NCBI GenBank assembly: GCA_014905825.1
Contig: JACGCN010000067.1
Span: 1-64,000 of the forward strand
Length of the DNA: 64,000 nt
Source: Lyophyllum atratum
Taxonomy: Eukaryota > Basidiomycota > Agaricomycetes > Agaricales > Lyophyllaceae
Direction of reading: 5' to 3'
The translations under genes and the position numbers were made by a program. Within the stretch, counting starts at the first letter, position 1. The number at the start of each line of letters is the position of its first letter. The notes under the pieces were generated by a model. That model was not told where the DNA came from and searched no databases. It was given only the letters and a program-made list of their open reading frames with translations. Positions 19,015 through 30,098 of this stretch are shown piece by piece.

Positions 19015-22000
19015 ATGCCGCGCAAGAAGTCCACAAAGACAAAGACACCTGCCGATCGCGTGCTCGAAACCCCACCACGGAAGCGACAGCGCGTCGATTC
19101 GCGATGCGAACACTCAGATATAAATGGATCAGGCAGCTCTTCATTGTCTACATTGAATGGGAACGACGCTGGCATGAGCGCAGGTCATCCTCTTCCCCTA
19201 TGTACTTTGACAACTGATGCCAATTGTTTTTGCCAGCATACGGCGGCTCTGTTCCCGCTCCCGCTTATTCCATAGGTCCACCTCTTTCGTCGCCCGAACG
19301 GATGCGGTACTCACTCCAGGCACTCAATAATGAGACCCACGCGACATGCAACGAGGTCCTTGCTGCTGAGCAGGACGATAAGTCTACGGGCGGCTCTTAC
19401 GCGCGCGCTCTCAACCGGTACAAACTATGGTGGCTCGCGGACCAGGCACGTGCCGTCTCCCAGGACCCGATGCGTAAGGAGATTCCAGCACTCCCCATCA
19501 CAGCAGCAAAGGCAGCGGCGTTCCTGTCATATGAGTCGACGCGACCGAAGGTACCATTTCTTCTTGTATCTTTCTTTCACCGGCTTATGCTTACAAACGA
19601 GAACAGAGGAAGCAAGGAAGCAACACGGAAATCCTGGGAACCCGCGTCGGCAGCTCTCAGATCTCGCAGGTCATCAACGGCCTTGAGTATCACCGTCACC
19701 ATCGGCAACATGAGTATCCGGACGACCCCGATGCACAGCGGGGCCTTCGGAGCGATAAGCGCATCCGCGCATTCGAATCGGCCTCGAAACACAACGAACC
19801 AAAGCGTGCCGACAATGCGCAAGTCCTCAAAGCTGCAGGCACCTCATCCGGTAAGTCCTTTCATGTCGAAGTTGCTCTATTTGCTCACTGTGAGTACCTT
19901 TCAGACACCTACACTCCAGACGAGCTGGCGAGGTGTGCATCATGGTGCCTGACCCATTTCTCAGGGCCCAAGCACACCTTCCTCGGACTCCGGGACCGCT
20001 CGCAGATGCTCGTCGGCTCGGCGACGGCATTCCGCGGGGAGAGCTCCAGGCAGCTACTCTGGTCGGACCTTTTTATGAAGATGGTCCCTATGCCCGATCT
20101 CGGGCCAGACGTGCATGTCCCTGTAAGTAACCTGTCTCTCTTCTCACATATAGCTGACTAACACCCATCACGCACTTGTGCAGGCGCTTGTCGCATTGGC
20201 CGATAATGGCAAGACTAACCAATCAGGACGTGTTGATGAGTTCGGAGCCTTTCGCCACCGCCGCGTTGAGCTGTGCGCTGTCGGAAGCCTGGCAACATTA
20301 TTCTTCGCGTACTTTCACATCGTCGGAATGCCGGTCCCCGATTTTAAGCCGGATTTCACTGCGAATGGATTCGGAGAGTATGGGCGCCGGGCCTGGTATA
20401 ATTATCATGTATTCTCAACCACCACTCCCGAAAATGAGATGAGCTACGATGGTGAGCCCTCTCTATCACGCAAACATGGTCAAGACTCACTCTAATGCCC
20501 TAATTTTCTCTACAGCGCATCGAAATCGGGTCCTTAAGATCCACATGGCAAACCAGGTCTCTATTACAAAGGTGACCCACGCAACTCGGCCGTATGCCGC
20601 CCAAACGTGCCGTTCAAATGGTGCAACCTCAGACGGCACGAAGGCTCTTGGTGGATGGAGCGAGAACGGCTCATACCGCCAGTGCTACGATCGTGCGCTA
20701 CCAGTTGATGCCATCTTGGGTGCTGCTATGTTCAATGCATGCAAGCCTGAGACCTATTGCCTGCCTCGCGACTACCTTGGTATGTCTACATTGACTAGCA
20801 GTAGTTTTTCTCCCTGACTCCCTTTTCCAGAGCCATCCACAGAGTTACTTTCCTCAATCTTCCCGTGGATCGAGGCTGCGGAATCCGCTCGAATTGAACA
20901 TGAAGAAACCAACGTCAAGAACCGCGATATCGCGCTCCGGCAGTTTCTTCTTCTTCTCACGTGGCTACGAACAGTCTTGCTTCAAGACGCAGCTATCCTT
21001 TTCACCGCCAATCCCCACTCCTCAATCTTTAAATACGCACCTTTCAATTCTCCCGCATTTCACACTTTCGCGAGCACAGCAACAGCTACTATTGCGGCGG
21101 CAGAGGAGAAAACCCGCCTTGCTCTTCATAACCTTCCGCAGCAAATGGTGCAGACCCTCGAGGGAGTTTTGACGGGACATGCACTACAGATGCAGCAGCT
21201 CCAGCATGCTCATCGTGCTGAGCTTCTGATCATGAGGGAAGAGGTGGTTGAAATGAAGGGTGTCGTCAAATTGCTTGCCGGTTCGAAAAGGTCTCGAAAC
21301 ACCCGTAAGCCTTTTTATCTTCAATCTTACATGAATCTCTGACAATATTGTCAATCCTCTTAGGTCCCAGGGCTCCGCTCTCACTCGCTGTTGCGCCTGC
21401 TTTGCCAGCACCACCCATAACGCAGATCTCAGCCGTCGCGGCAGCTGTCAATGTGGTGCCTGCTCCCTTTTGGACCACTGCTTCCCCTGGAGTGGCAGAC
21501 TCACCTCCCCCTCCGACGAGCCCCTCTCCATTCTGCACCACGCTGCAGCCTCTACCACAGCCTCAGTCTCCGCCGCACACTCAGACGTCTTTCCTGACCT
21601 CAGTCACAACTGGACCGCGCCCCCCGCCACAGCCTCAGTCTCCACCGCGGTTTCAGACATCTCTTCCGACAACAGTGAGCGATCCAGATGTGAAGTGGGC
21701 CACACTGGTCCAACGCTTTGGAGAGACCCAGTTGAGGCTTCATTTTCCGGAATGGATCAACGGGGAATGGCTCCCGCACTACAAGTACAAAGCACTGCCA
21801 GCGATCACCGACATCTGGACTGAGTGGGCTGTGGGTTGGGAGGGATGCATACCTGTTCGCGTTCTCGAGGAGGTGTGGGATGCTCGTTGGCGACGGAATG
21901 TGCACTCACAACGGACCGAGCATGGTCGTCGTAAGAAGGTCATTGGTGTCATCATGGAGCTCTCGCAGAAGCCGAAGTGGAGTGTTCAACTGGTCCTCCG

Positions 22001-22106
22001 GTTCATCGCAGAGAAGTATGAACCGAGATACAAGCCACGCGCATTCGTGGATTATCTTATGAAGAATCGGGCATCGGTTATTGTAGCAGCTGCCTCGTAT
22101 CCATAG
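19015..22106 (+). CDS. CryptonF-like tyrosine recombinase with GCR1-like domain
   Basis: Eight exons: 19015-19183, 19237-19550, 19607-19850, 19905-20122, 20184-20451, 20516-20779, 20831-21304 and 21364-22106, 897 residues. The N-terminus is basic (PRKKSTKTK, PPRKRQR). The middle matches the Crypton/Ndc10 type of tyrosine recombinase: FLGLRDRSQML, FRGESSRQLLWSDLF (first catalytic Arg), THATRPYAAQTC (H-x-x-R), GGWSE and SYRQCYDRALP (nucleophile Tyr, probably the QCY). A helical segment with MQQLQHAHRAELL follows, then a Pro-rich linker with two near-identical PPQPQSPP blocks. The C-terminus (about 765-890) is a GCR1-like DNA-binding domain (ITDIWTEWAVGWEG, LEEVWDARWR, RRKKVIGVI). Such enzymes move circular DNA by site-specific recombination, and some have been domesticated. 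All active-site residues appear present, so mobility is possible. The gene is tail-to-tail with the gene ending at 22166, 60 bp away. Confidence 0.85.
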
Positions 22107-22165
22107 AATTAATTTTGAGTTACCTACAACACGAAACCAGCCTAATGTAACATAAATCTGCCCTC

Positions 22166-24183
22166 TTAATTCAATTTATGGTCCTTCTCCCAGTCTTTAA
22201 GATATCGAAGGAGCCCTCGTGCGCCTCCAGGTGATTTGTTGTCGGATTCAGCAAGAACGTCGACCACCTCAGGCGCTTCACGACTTCCATTCTCACCAAA
22301 CAGTTTGACGAGCTCCATTCCCTTCTTAACTTCTGCGAACGTTGTGGATTTGATGTCGAGAGAGTTCTCGATGGTGGTCTTCGTCATCTTTTTATTTCCC
22401 TGCCGCCGTACGTGAACCTTGTGCCAGTGACGCAATGTGGACAACAGAACTCACCGTAATATCAGATTTCTTGTGGTGATAAGTGTCCATAAAGGAGGTG
22501 ACAAATCTCCACGACCTAACGACCCCCACGTTCTGCTGAACACGGCCTCGATTGCTCGTGAAATCATCGTACCCCGGATGTTCGGCTGCTTTTGACTTCA
22601 ACCATTCGAGTTCCTGCTCCTTGCGCTCTAGTCTTTGTTTCTTGAGGGTCCTGGACTTCTTTCTTCCTTGCTCGAGTGGTATGAAGTCTTTACTGTTGAC
22701 ATCGTATACCTCGCTATCGGATTCCTGTGAGCGTACACTGAGTGATTGATGACGTTTCGGCCTGGGCTTGAGGGTGTATTCTTCGATGTCCGATCCGACT
22801 CCACTTGAAAGGGATAGGCGGCGCTTGCGCGTGAGTTCATGCTTTAATAGATCCAATGAGTACATATGAGGAGTGACGCTTTGGGATCAGAGCATGCTGT
22901 ACCTTGGGTTGCTCGACTGGCTCAACAATGAGCTGAAGGACATTACTATCTGGGACATTGACAGTTGATGGGCTAAAGTTTGCATCTTCAAGCCGTTCGT
23001 CGTCTCGGGAGGTTCTTGCAAAAGATTGTAGATAGGTACTGTCAATCGGATCTGGAACGGCTAGTTTGACGGCACCTGCCCAAATGAATCAGTAAACGGA
23101 AATCTAAACAAACTCCGAGTGAGTGGTACCATTAATTACACTGCAGGAGTTTTGCAGCTGGACTACGAGTTCCTGGGCACTCGCAAGCCAAAACCCAGCA
23201 GATACATCCTCTGAAGCAATCGGGGTCAACAAGACTGTCTCAACCGACTTCGAAAACGAGTTGGATCCCTTCCTCGAGCGCCGATAGTCGGTAATTAACA
23301 GCCGCACCTTCCGTATCTAATGTTCAGTAGAAAATCGAGTTGAATAAGTAGTTGATGAACTTTCTCGCGTGAAAGTGATCACGGTCCGTGGACTTACCTT
23401 AGTCAGTACTTCTACAGGACTACCACCACCACCAGCATCTCCCAGGCCCGAACTTGCTGGAGTCAGTGGTGATCCGAGTCCGTCATCTTGATTGCCCGTG
23501 AAATTGTAAGCCAATGCCATACTTGATGTGACGGGCTCTAAGACTGGTCCCGGTTCCTCGGCCTGTGGTAAAGGGGCATCGGAGCCAGAAGGGACAGTAG
23601 ATGTGGCGGCCTTGGAGAATTTGTAGACCGGGTCGAGCAGGACTTCCATAATCCTCGCTTTCCTGACCTGTGTACCACCCCAAAAATGTGCATCGGGCCA
23701 TTTGTCGATTTCGCGAAGTACTAATTTGACGAGACCGGGCTTTGTGAGGTTTTCCCTGCAGATTGTATTGAGTTCGAACTTTGCGAGAGTCAAACGTGAG
23801 TCATCGACTGACAGATCAATGTGCTGGTACTGTAGTGTTTCGACCTAGTCTTCACGTAACGCGTAACGGAGGCCATGAGATGAAGAGATTTTCACCTTCG
23901 TAACGCATAACAAAACATTTTGAAGAGCGTTACGGCCCAAAAAACTTCCGGTCAAAAATCGCAATATTCTCCACTATAAAATACACCCACTAGATACTCT
24001 ATTAATCGCCACTCAGCACCGGTTGTCCGAATGTGGCACGAAGAGATGTACCTGTTCGTAACGCTGAAATCGGACCCTTGAAGAGGTGAAGAGATCAAAA
24101 ATTTCGTAACGCGTAACACCCCTTGAAGAGTAGGTCGAATCACTACAGTACGGCCGTTCTTCCTCGACGGTGGTAGACATCAT
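22166..24183 (-). pseudogene. Crypton-adjacent gene of unknown function, interrupted by TIR element
   Basis: Minus-strand model: first exon 24183-23398 (split by an insertion at 24150-23830), then 23316-23130, 23075-22903, 22841-22455 and 22399-22166. Without the insertion the protein is 481 residues. The N-terminal part (ICRENLTKPGLVKLVLREID and KARIMEVLLDP) has a SAP-like feel. The middle is Ser/Pro/Gly-rich. A basic Ser-rich stretch has SLSSGVGSDIEE, RKKSRTLKKQRLERKEQE (coiled coil), and the C-terminus ends GGARGLLRYLKDWEKDH. I do not recognise the family. Charge and coiled coil suggest nuclear DNA binding. Its convergent placement 60 bp from the recombinase gene suggests the two may travel together. 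The 319-bp element brings a stop into the first exon, so the present allele is probably null unless a downstream start is used. Confidence 0.6.
23828..24150. mobile_element. 319-bp TIR element (MITE) with TA target duplication
   Basis: The element runs from 23830 to 24148. Its ends are inverted repeats: left CTGTAGTGTTTCGACCTA, right (reverse complement) CTGTAGTGATTCGACCTA. Both continue to TCTTCA with one more mismatch (about 25 bp in all). Each side is flanked by TA (23828-23829 and 24149-24150), the target duplication of Tc1/mariner-type elements. Internally it holds repeated CGTAACGCGTAAC strings and GAAGAG. It has no coding capacity and must depend on a transposase elsewhere. Confidence 0.85.
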
Positions 24184-24356
24184 GAGTGTTTGATTTGCGC
24201 CGCGAAATAATCAGACATTGCAAGATCTGGCAAGTGAGACAACAGCCCTATACCATGCCCCAGCCGAAAACATCGAAAACATCGAATGGCTCACTTCTTA
24301 CCAGTCGGTAAGGAATCTAGAAGACTTGCACTTGATGAGTTTCATTCATACCCTTT

Positions 24357-24700
24357 GCATTCGGCCGGAAGTGCCTATCCCTCCAGCTGAAAAGAAAGAA
24401 ACCTCGCGCGAGTAAATCTTGCCGGCCGAAAGAACCGGAAGTGCCTACCCCTCCAGCTGAAAAGTAAGAAACCTCGCGAGTAAATCTTGCCGGCCGAAAG
24501 GACCGGAAAGTGCCTACCGTTGCAGCTGAAAAGAAAGAAACCTCGCGAGTAAATGTTTCCGGCCGAAAGGACTGGAAGTGCCTACCCTTCCAGCTCAAAA
24601 GTAAGAAACCTCGCGATCAAGAATTGCCGGCGGAAAGGACTGGAAAGTGCCTACCGCTCCCCGCAAGTAAATCTTACAGGCCGAAAGGACTGGATGAAAT
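24357..24700. repeat. 69-bp minisatellite
   Basis: About five tandem units of roughly 69 bp, each with GGCCGAAAGGACCGGAA, AGTGCCTACC, CCAGCTGAAAAG and AAGAAACCTCGCGAGTAAAT. The first four are close to each other and the last is truncated and degenerate. The pattern GGCCGAAAGG persists in decayed form to about 24880. Open frames on both strands through this block are artefacts of the repeat. Confidence 0.85.
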
Positions 24701-25690
24701 AAATTGTATGAAACTTTGCGGCCGCAAGTGTGAACACGATTCTTACGGCCGGAAGAATCAGAAAGGAAAGACTTTCCGGCTGAAAGAAAGTCATAGAGTT
24801 CTTGCGGCTGGAACGTTTGGATGGAGCGGTACTTCTTCGAGGCTTGCGGCCGTAAGTATGTTTTGTTTTTCTTAGGTTTTCTTGCAGCTGGAAAGAAGGG
24901 AAAGTTCGGAAGGTCTTGAAATTTTTTCATTCCTGAACATGCTCTGAGATGGTACACAATGCAGCCTACCCTTCGGGCGAAAGTAGACGAATACTAAAAA
25001 GCTTCCGGTCGTGACCAGAACGGACGAGCGGAAGGTGCGTTCAGCCCGGGTCACCAGCCCAGGCTGACTTGCGGGAAAAACATGTCACGTGTGGTGAGCA
25101 CCGCCCGTCAACACGGTGACTGGTGCGCTCAACATACATAGGCGGTGACGTGGGTTGCGAAAATCCTGGCAATGCCTGCCTATTCGAACTCCGACCATTC
25201 TTACAAAAATGGGATGCCTCGTTACGATTACGAGTATCTCAAAAATCCGGAAGGAAGAAGTCATGCGCCCCCAAATCTCGCGCAACGCATGGAGCACGAC
25301 TAATCGTATGCTGTCCTTGTCCACAATGAACATTTGCTGTCGCGATTTCCGAGGGATTTACAGAAGGAAGACTCGAATTCAATGCAGCGAATTTGTGAGG
25401 AGCCTCAAAGCCTTGTGTTCCGACCTCAGGCGTGGCTGATCTATTAAAGCAGAGCAGTATGTGACGAAGTCTGCGATCCGTGCTTTCAGTACTTATCTTG
25501 GATCGAGTACGTGGTGCGAGCCTGGCTCTGAAACATTGTATGGTGAGCAGTTCGATCCAAGGAGAAATTTGGTATACCAGGGCCCGAGCGACCAAGTCTA
25601 GGGCTATCCAATTAGACTGATCCGGGTAAAGAAAGTACTTCGATATATCGTGCCCATCCCTACAACTCAGCACCAGTCCATATCACCTTT
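24701..25690. other. gene-free interval
   Basis: Decayed minisatellite to about 24880, then unremarkable sequence. A minus-strand open frame at 25239-25673 has no recognisable motifs and no splice context and was not accepted as a gene. 25560-25690 is downstream of the F-box gene. Confidence 0.4.
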
Positions 25691-27738
25691 TTAGTCGACT
25701 TCGTTCGCGTGAACATGCGCGCTCCTAGGACCCAGCGAGTCACCATCCAAGGTAATATCCTCCCCGATGCCCATGTGCATTACTTCTATCTCCACAATGT
25801 GGTCTGTGACCGGGTCCACCTACGCACAGAGCATCAGCACGCAACGAGCATACAGAGAACATAAACTCCCACCCGAATCCCTAAGAGCCTCTCCTCATCC
25901 ATCAGCACGCCCGCGAACTCGAATCGCTGGCCCCGGGGCGGCCAGCACGCGAGGCTGACATACGGCAGCGCGCTCTCCACCGGATCTTTGAACGCATCCG
26001 CTTTCAACTTGCTCGGCGTCGTCACCACCTTCATCAACGTCCTCCGTCCCTCCTTCTGGTGCTCTATCCACTGCTCCGCACCCCGTTCTGCGAGCATACG
26101 ACGTATTGCCTTCGGATTGAAGTCCAACACCGTCAAAGGCGGGCCGCCTCTCTGATCCCAACTCGAACCTGTGCCGTTAACATACCAGGGGTGTCCCACC
26201 TCAGGCCCCAACTCCTCCGCCCAAAGCTCGTCTTCATCCACAGCCTCCACATCCTCCATGCTAAGGACACACCGCTGCCCCGCAGAGGTCGTGATCCACC
26301 TCGTCGGCATATCTTCCGCATCGAACCACCTCGTCGCAGGCGGGCCCCAGTCCTGCCAGTGCATATACACAACCGGAGCCCCCGCTTGGTCGGGCTGCGG
26401 CTCGATCTCCACAATTGTCTCCGGCATCCTATGTTCTAACAACTCCATCTTGCCGTCGTTCATGACGGCACCAACACTGATATCCCCCCAATACCGAGCG
26501 TACGTCTCCAGGGCCTGCGCCTCCCGTGCGAAGGAGAGGAGGGCGCTGCGGTGGACGAACAAGGAGAAGGCGATGCCGGCATGCCCGAGACGGAGGTTGA
26601 AGATGACGATGGCGTCCTCTGGGGCAGCGTGGAAGGGTTGGTTGGAGTGGGGTGTTCCGTTAAGGGTAGGGCCAGGCTCGCTGCGGCAATTGACAGTCAG
26701 CATGAACTGGCCGAGGTTGAGGGTAGGTAATTCGAGGGAGAGGAGCGGGCGGGGTTTCGACGAGGGGTCGGAACTGGGGTCGTTCGGTGGTGGGGAGGCG
26801 GGAATAGACCAGATATCGAAACAGTGCTTCTGCGCGTTAGGGAGGAGAACGAGTGTCGGGGAGAGGAATACGAGGCCGGAGTAGCTGTCGTGGGGGGCGG
26901 GTATTTTCTGCAAAGTCGGGATCAGCGGGGTGAGGGACATGGGAGCCGATGGGGAATGTGTTTACCATTTTGAGGGCGCCTGTCTTCCAGTCAAAGACGT
27001 AGAACGTATCGCGGGGTCGATGGTGATCGAGGAAGTGGTTCGTGATGAGCGCGAGATTGTCGCCTACGATTTCGATGCCAATGGAAGGTCGGGGCCAGCG
27101 GGTTTCCGCGACAAATAGTACAGGGCTGCGCGCGAGCGGGTGGTGTTTGCCCGAGGAGAACTCCAGTAGTAGCACTTCGATGACGTGCATCCCGACATGT
27201 GCGGCGTGTTGAGTGCTAAGTGGATATTAGGTCCAAGAAACATCAGGAGAACTCGAGCGACGCACGTTGTGACGACAGCTATAAGATCATGCTCATAGAT
27301 CGCCAGGCCCATGTCGATAAGTTCACGGTCAATACGTATCTGAGACCACGTCGCCGGATCGCTCGGTTTGGACGGAAGCTTGCAGTAGTGCAGTGCCCGC
27401 CCGTTCTCATCTCCCAACAAATATATCCCACCCGTCATATCGTAGATCCCGGACGGCGTGTGCCGGACAGGTATCTTCCTGCGAAAGTCGAACCTGAATT
27501 CGCCCCAGCCTTCTTCTCGATCCTTCAGCAGCCCCAGACGCTGAGCGATGAGAACATTCGAGTGTGGGTTATCCTCGACTGCGGCGACCTGAAGGGCGAA
27601 TCGGTAACGCAGAACATGGACGGTCCGTGTGTTGTAGAGGGTGTGATTGGTTCGAATGGCGGAAACGAAGTCTGGTAAGTCCAGATAGCATAGTATGAGT
27701 ACAATGACTTCTGGTGGTAGGTCGAGCAGGTTTGGCAT
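25691..27738 (-). CDS. F-box protein
   Basis: Four exons on the minus strand: 27738-27266, 27215-26966, 26907-25873 and 25819-25691, 628 residues, introns of 50, 58 and 53 nt. The F-box is at the N-terminus (LLDLPPEVIVLILCYLDLPD, residues 4-25). The rest is a beta-rich region typical of basidiomycete F-box proteins (TGGIYLLGDENG, GIEIVGDNLALITNHF, DTFYVFDWKTGAL). F-box proteins link substrates to Skp1-Cullin ubiquitin ligases, and the substrate is unknown here. The start at 27738 was chosen because the F-box begins right after it. An upstream in-frame stretch to 27900 lies inside the KDZ transposon end. The transposon sits only 23 bp upstream of this ATG, so the native promoter has been pushed 4.5 kb away. 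Confidence 0.85.
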
Positions 27739-27868
27739 CGGATTCGGATTCGTAGTGGCAAAAAAATCGAGAACATCTGGGTATTGGAAATTCCCACGAG
27801 TCCCTCCACTCCCTCCACTCCCGCTAGTATATTTTTTACTACGACATCGGTTGTTAATACAAGTCCCC

Positions 27869-30009
27869 ATGTCCGACATCAGTATGAAGGACATGTCCAC
27901 CTTGAACCAAGCTCATCCAGACCTCGGTCTTCGACAAGTACTGCAGTTTGTCACCCTGGCCTCAACCCTGAAAAACGACATCCTTCTCGTTCAACCCGCT
28001 TATGTATCAGCCGCTGATCCGCCTGACGTCCTACCACCAACCGTGAAGATCTTCTTGGGAAATAGCTGCAATATCACGGGGGAGTGCGTGGATGATTGTT
28101 GGGAGACTCTTCGGTCAACAATTTGGCATGGCGTGGACGTGAATATCAACAAGGAATTTGCCCAACATGGTCAACCATTTGGTCTTTGTTCGCGTTCTGC
28201 AATTGTTCCACTCGTATAGTGCCTGACATGTATTACTATTGAAGCTGCACGGACGTTATACCCCCCTCAACACACATGCATGAAGGCCAGCTGTTCACGT
28301 AACCAAAAAGGCCAACTTCTGAAGAAGGCAGAGCAACGTCAAGCAATGTTATATACAGATCAAGGGCCGCTTCCAGTGTATGCAGTGCATCTCTACTGTG
28401 AATGTAAGAACCATATCCCTGGCTACTGGCTAGACAGTCATCATGACTTGATATTTGCAGCGTGCCATGTCAACTACCACCACAATTATCGTGTCGAGAA
28501 GGGACAAAGAATATACCATGATGGTCCCATCCCAGAGGTCCTTCAAATTGGGGAGCATCAATTTATTGAGCAAAAGATGGTCCAAATGTGGATCACGATG
28601 ATGCTCATGGCATGGTAGGTGTTGCGCTTCACGTCACCTGGTGAGGTGCTAGACTAATCATTCTCAGGACATCTGCTACGAATTGCGCTCGAATGTATAA
28701 CCAGATGCATTCCAACACGAAACTCCCAGTTGATTGGGCATTCGGCTTCACTATCACAACAGAGCATGTCTGGGATGCGTTCATGACTCTCTGTCTCCTT
28801 GAAGACTTCGAGCGCCGGTCCAAGACCCTTGTTATCCCTCATACAGGAGCTCAAAAGGACCGTTTTACAGATGCCATAAGAGAGCGCAACATCCGTTTTC
28901 GGCTATATAGTCAACCAGAAGTACGGCACCACTGTGCCAAGTGTACACGCATGTATGGGGATCGGAAGGTATGGGTTGTTGTGATTGATGGTGTTACGGT
29001 TGGCTGCCCCTGCTGTGGAATCCACAACTGTAAAAACACCCTAGGAAACAACCGACATCGATTTTGCCAACAACATAATAACCTCCACAATATTTGTGCC
29101 ATCGTGGGATGCGACACACCCAATAGACCCAACGAGCACAATAAACCCGCTTACCGGACATGCGCAGATGCGGGCCATCAAGAGATTGAGAGAATTTATC
29201 GAGAGCGAGGTCAGGCACGATTTCAATTGAAGGAGCAGCTGCAACGTATATATGTGGCCCACCCGAACGACTCGGATGCTGTTGCCCAAGATGCAGATAT
29301 TGCCGACCTGGCAGATGTTGATGAAGAGGAAGTTGAGTTCGACGTGCTTGATGACAGAGGGGACTCAGAGGAGCAATCATCAACGTCGGAGGCTCATCGC
29401 GGCAATGTCAAGAGGAAGAAAGTCCGTGCCCAATTCGGGCGCAAGCGCACACACAACGAGCAGATTATTGTTGCCCCGTGTGGGATGATTATCGCGAGAG
29501 AGACTTTTTACGGAGCTGAAGGGGTTGCGACTGTGGTGGTATGTTGCGATGTCCATTCAAAGCTTTCACCGTATTGATTTATTGAATAGGAAATGATCAA
29601 GCGCACCTTCCACGAGGATATCAAGCCAGACCATATTTTCTTTGACAATAACTGCACGCTCGGTAAGATGGTACAGAATGACCGGTACTTCGATGATATT
29701 GGCCTCTCCGTCGACGTATTCCACTTCAAGTGCAAACACTCTGATGCCGATACATTCTGCCAAACAAATTGCAATCCAGCGCTCTTTCCAGAGCTTGAAT
29801 CAGAGGACAAGAAGGGATGGTATTTCAATTCATCCATTGCGGAGCAAACGAATGTGTGGCTGGGCGGCTATCATGCAATTTGTCGGGAGATGCTACTTGA
29901 TAAGTATACTTTTTTCCTCGATGAGATGATTCTGCGGCGAAACCGTGCTACAAGGCAGAAGTTGGAGAACGAGGGGCGAGGACCACAGACATGGCCACTG
30001 CAGACTTAG
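27869..30009 (+). CDS. KDZ transposase with CxC-type cysteine clusters
   Basis: Exons 27869-28181, 28245-28403, 28461-28614, 28668-29538 and 29590-30009, 638 residues. The N-terminus (LRQVLQFVTLASTLKNDILL, SCNITGECVDDCW) matches the CxC5-like domain found with KDZ transposases. It is followed by LYPPQHTC and the LYCESCHVNYHHNY cluster. The latter only forms if the 57-nt intron at 28404-28460 is spliced out. Being a multiple of three, that intron leaves the frame open when kept. Next come DGVTVGCPCCGIHNC and HRFCQQH (CxC6-like cluster), an acidic linker, then the RNase H-like core with FFDNNCTLGKMV, VFHFKCKH and FNSSIAEQTNVWLGGYHAI and a KYTFFLDEMILRRNR end. The core holds the acidic residues expected for catalysis. 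It would act on the 50-bp inverted repeats in the nucleus. The first donor (GTCTTT) is weak. Confidence 0.85.
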
Positions 30010-30098
30010 TTTATTAGAATACATATCAAGGCTCCATACAAGACGAGAAATATGATAGAAATGTGAAGAAGAAACCATAGAGGTCAAATGCGCATGAA

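Noticed and set aside
22552..22865. Plus-strand and alternative minus-strand frames in the Crypton-adjacent gene
   Set aside because: Antisense and out-of-frame shadows of exon 22455-22841.
25239..25673. 144-codon minus-strand frame
   Set aside because: No motif, no plausible start or splice structure, composition unlike coding neighbours.
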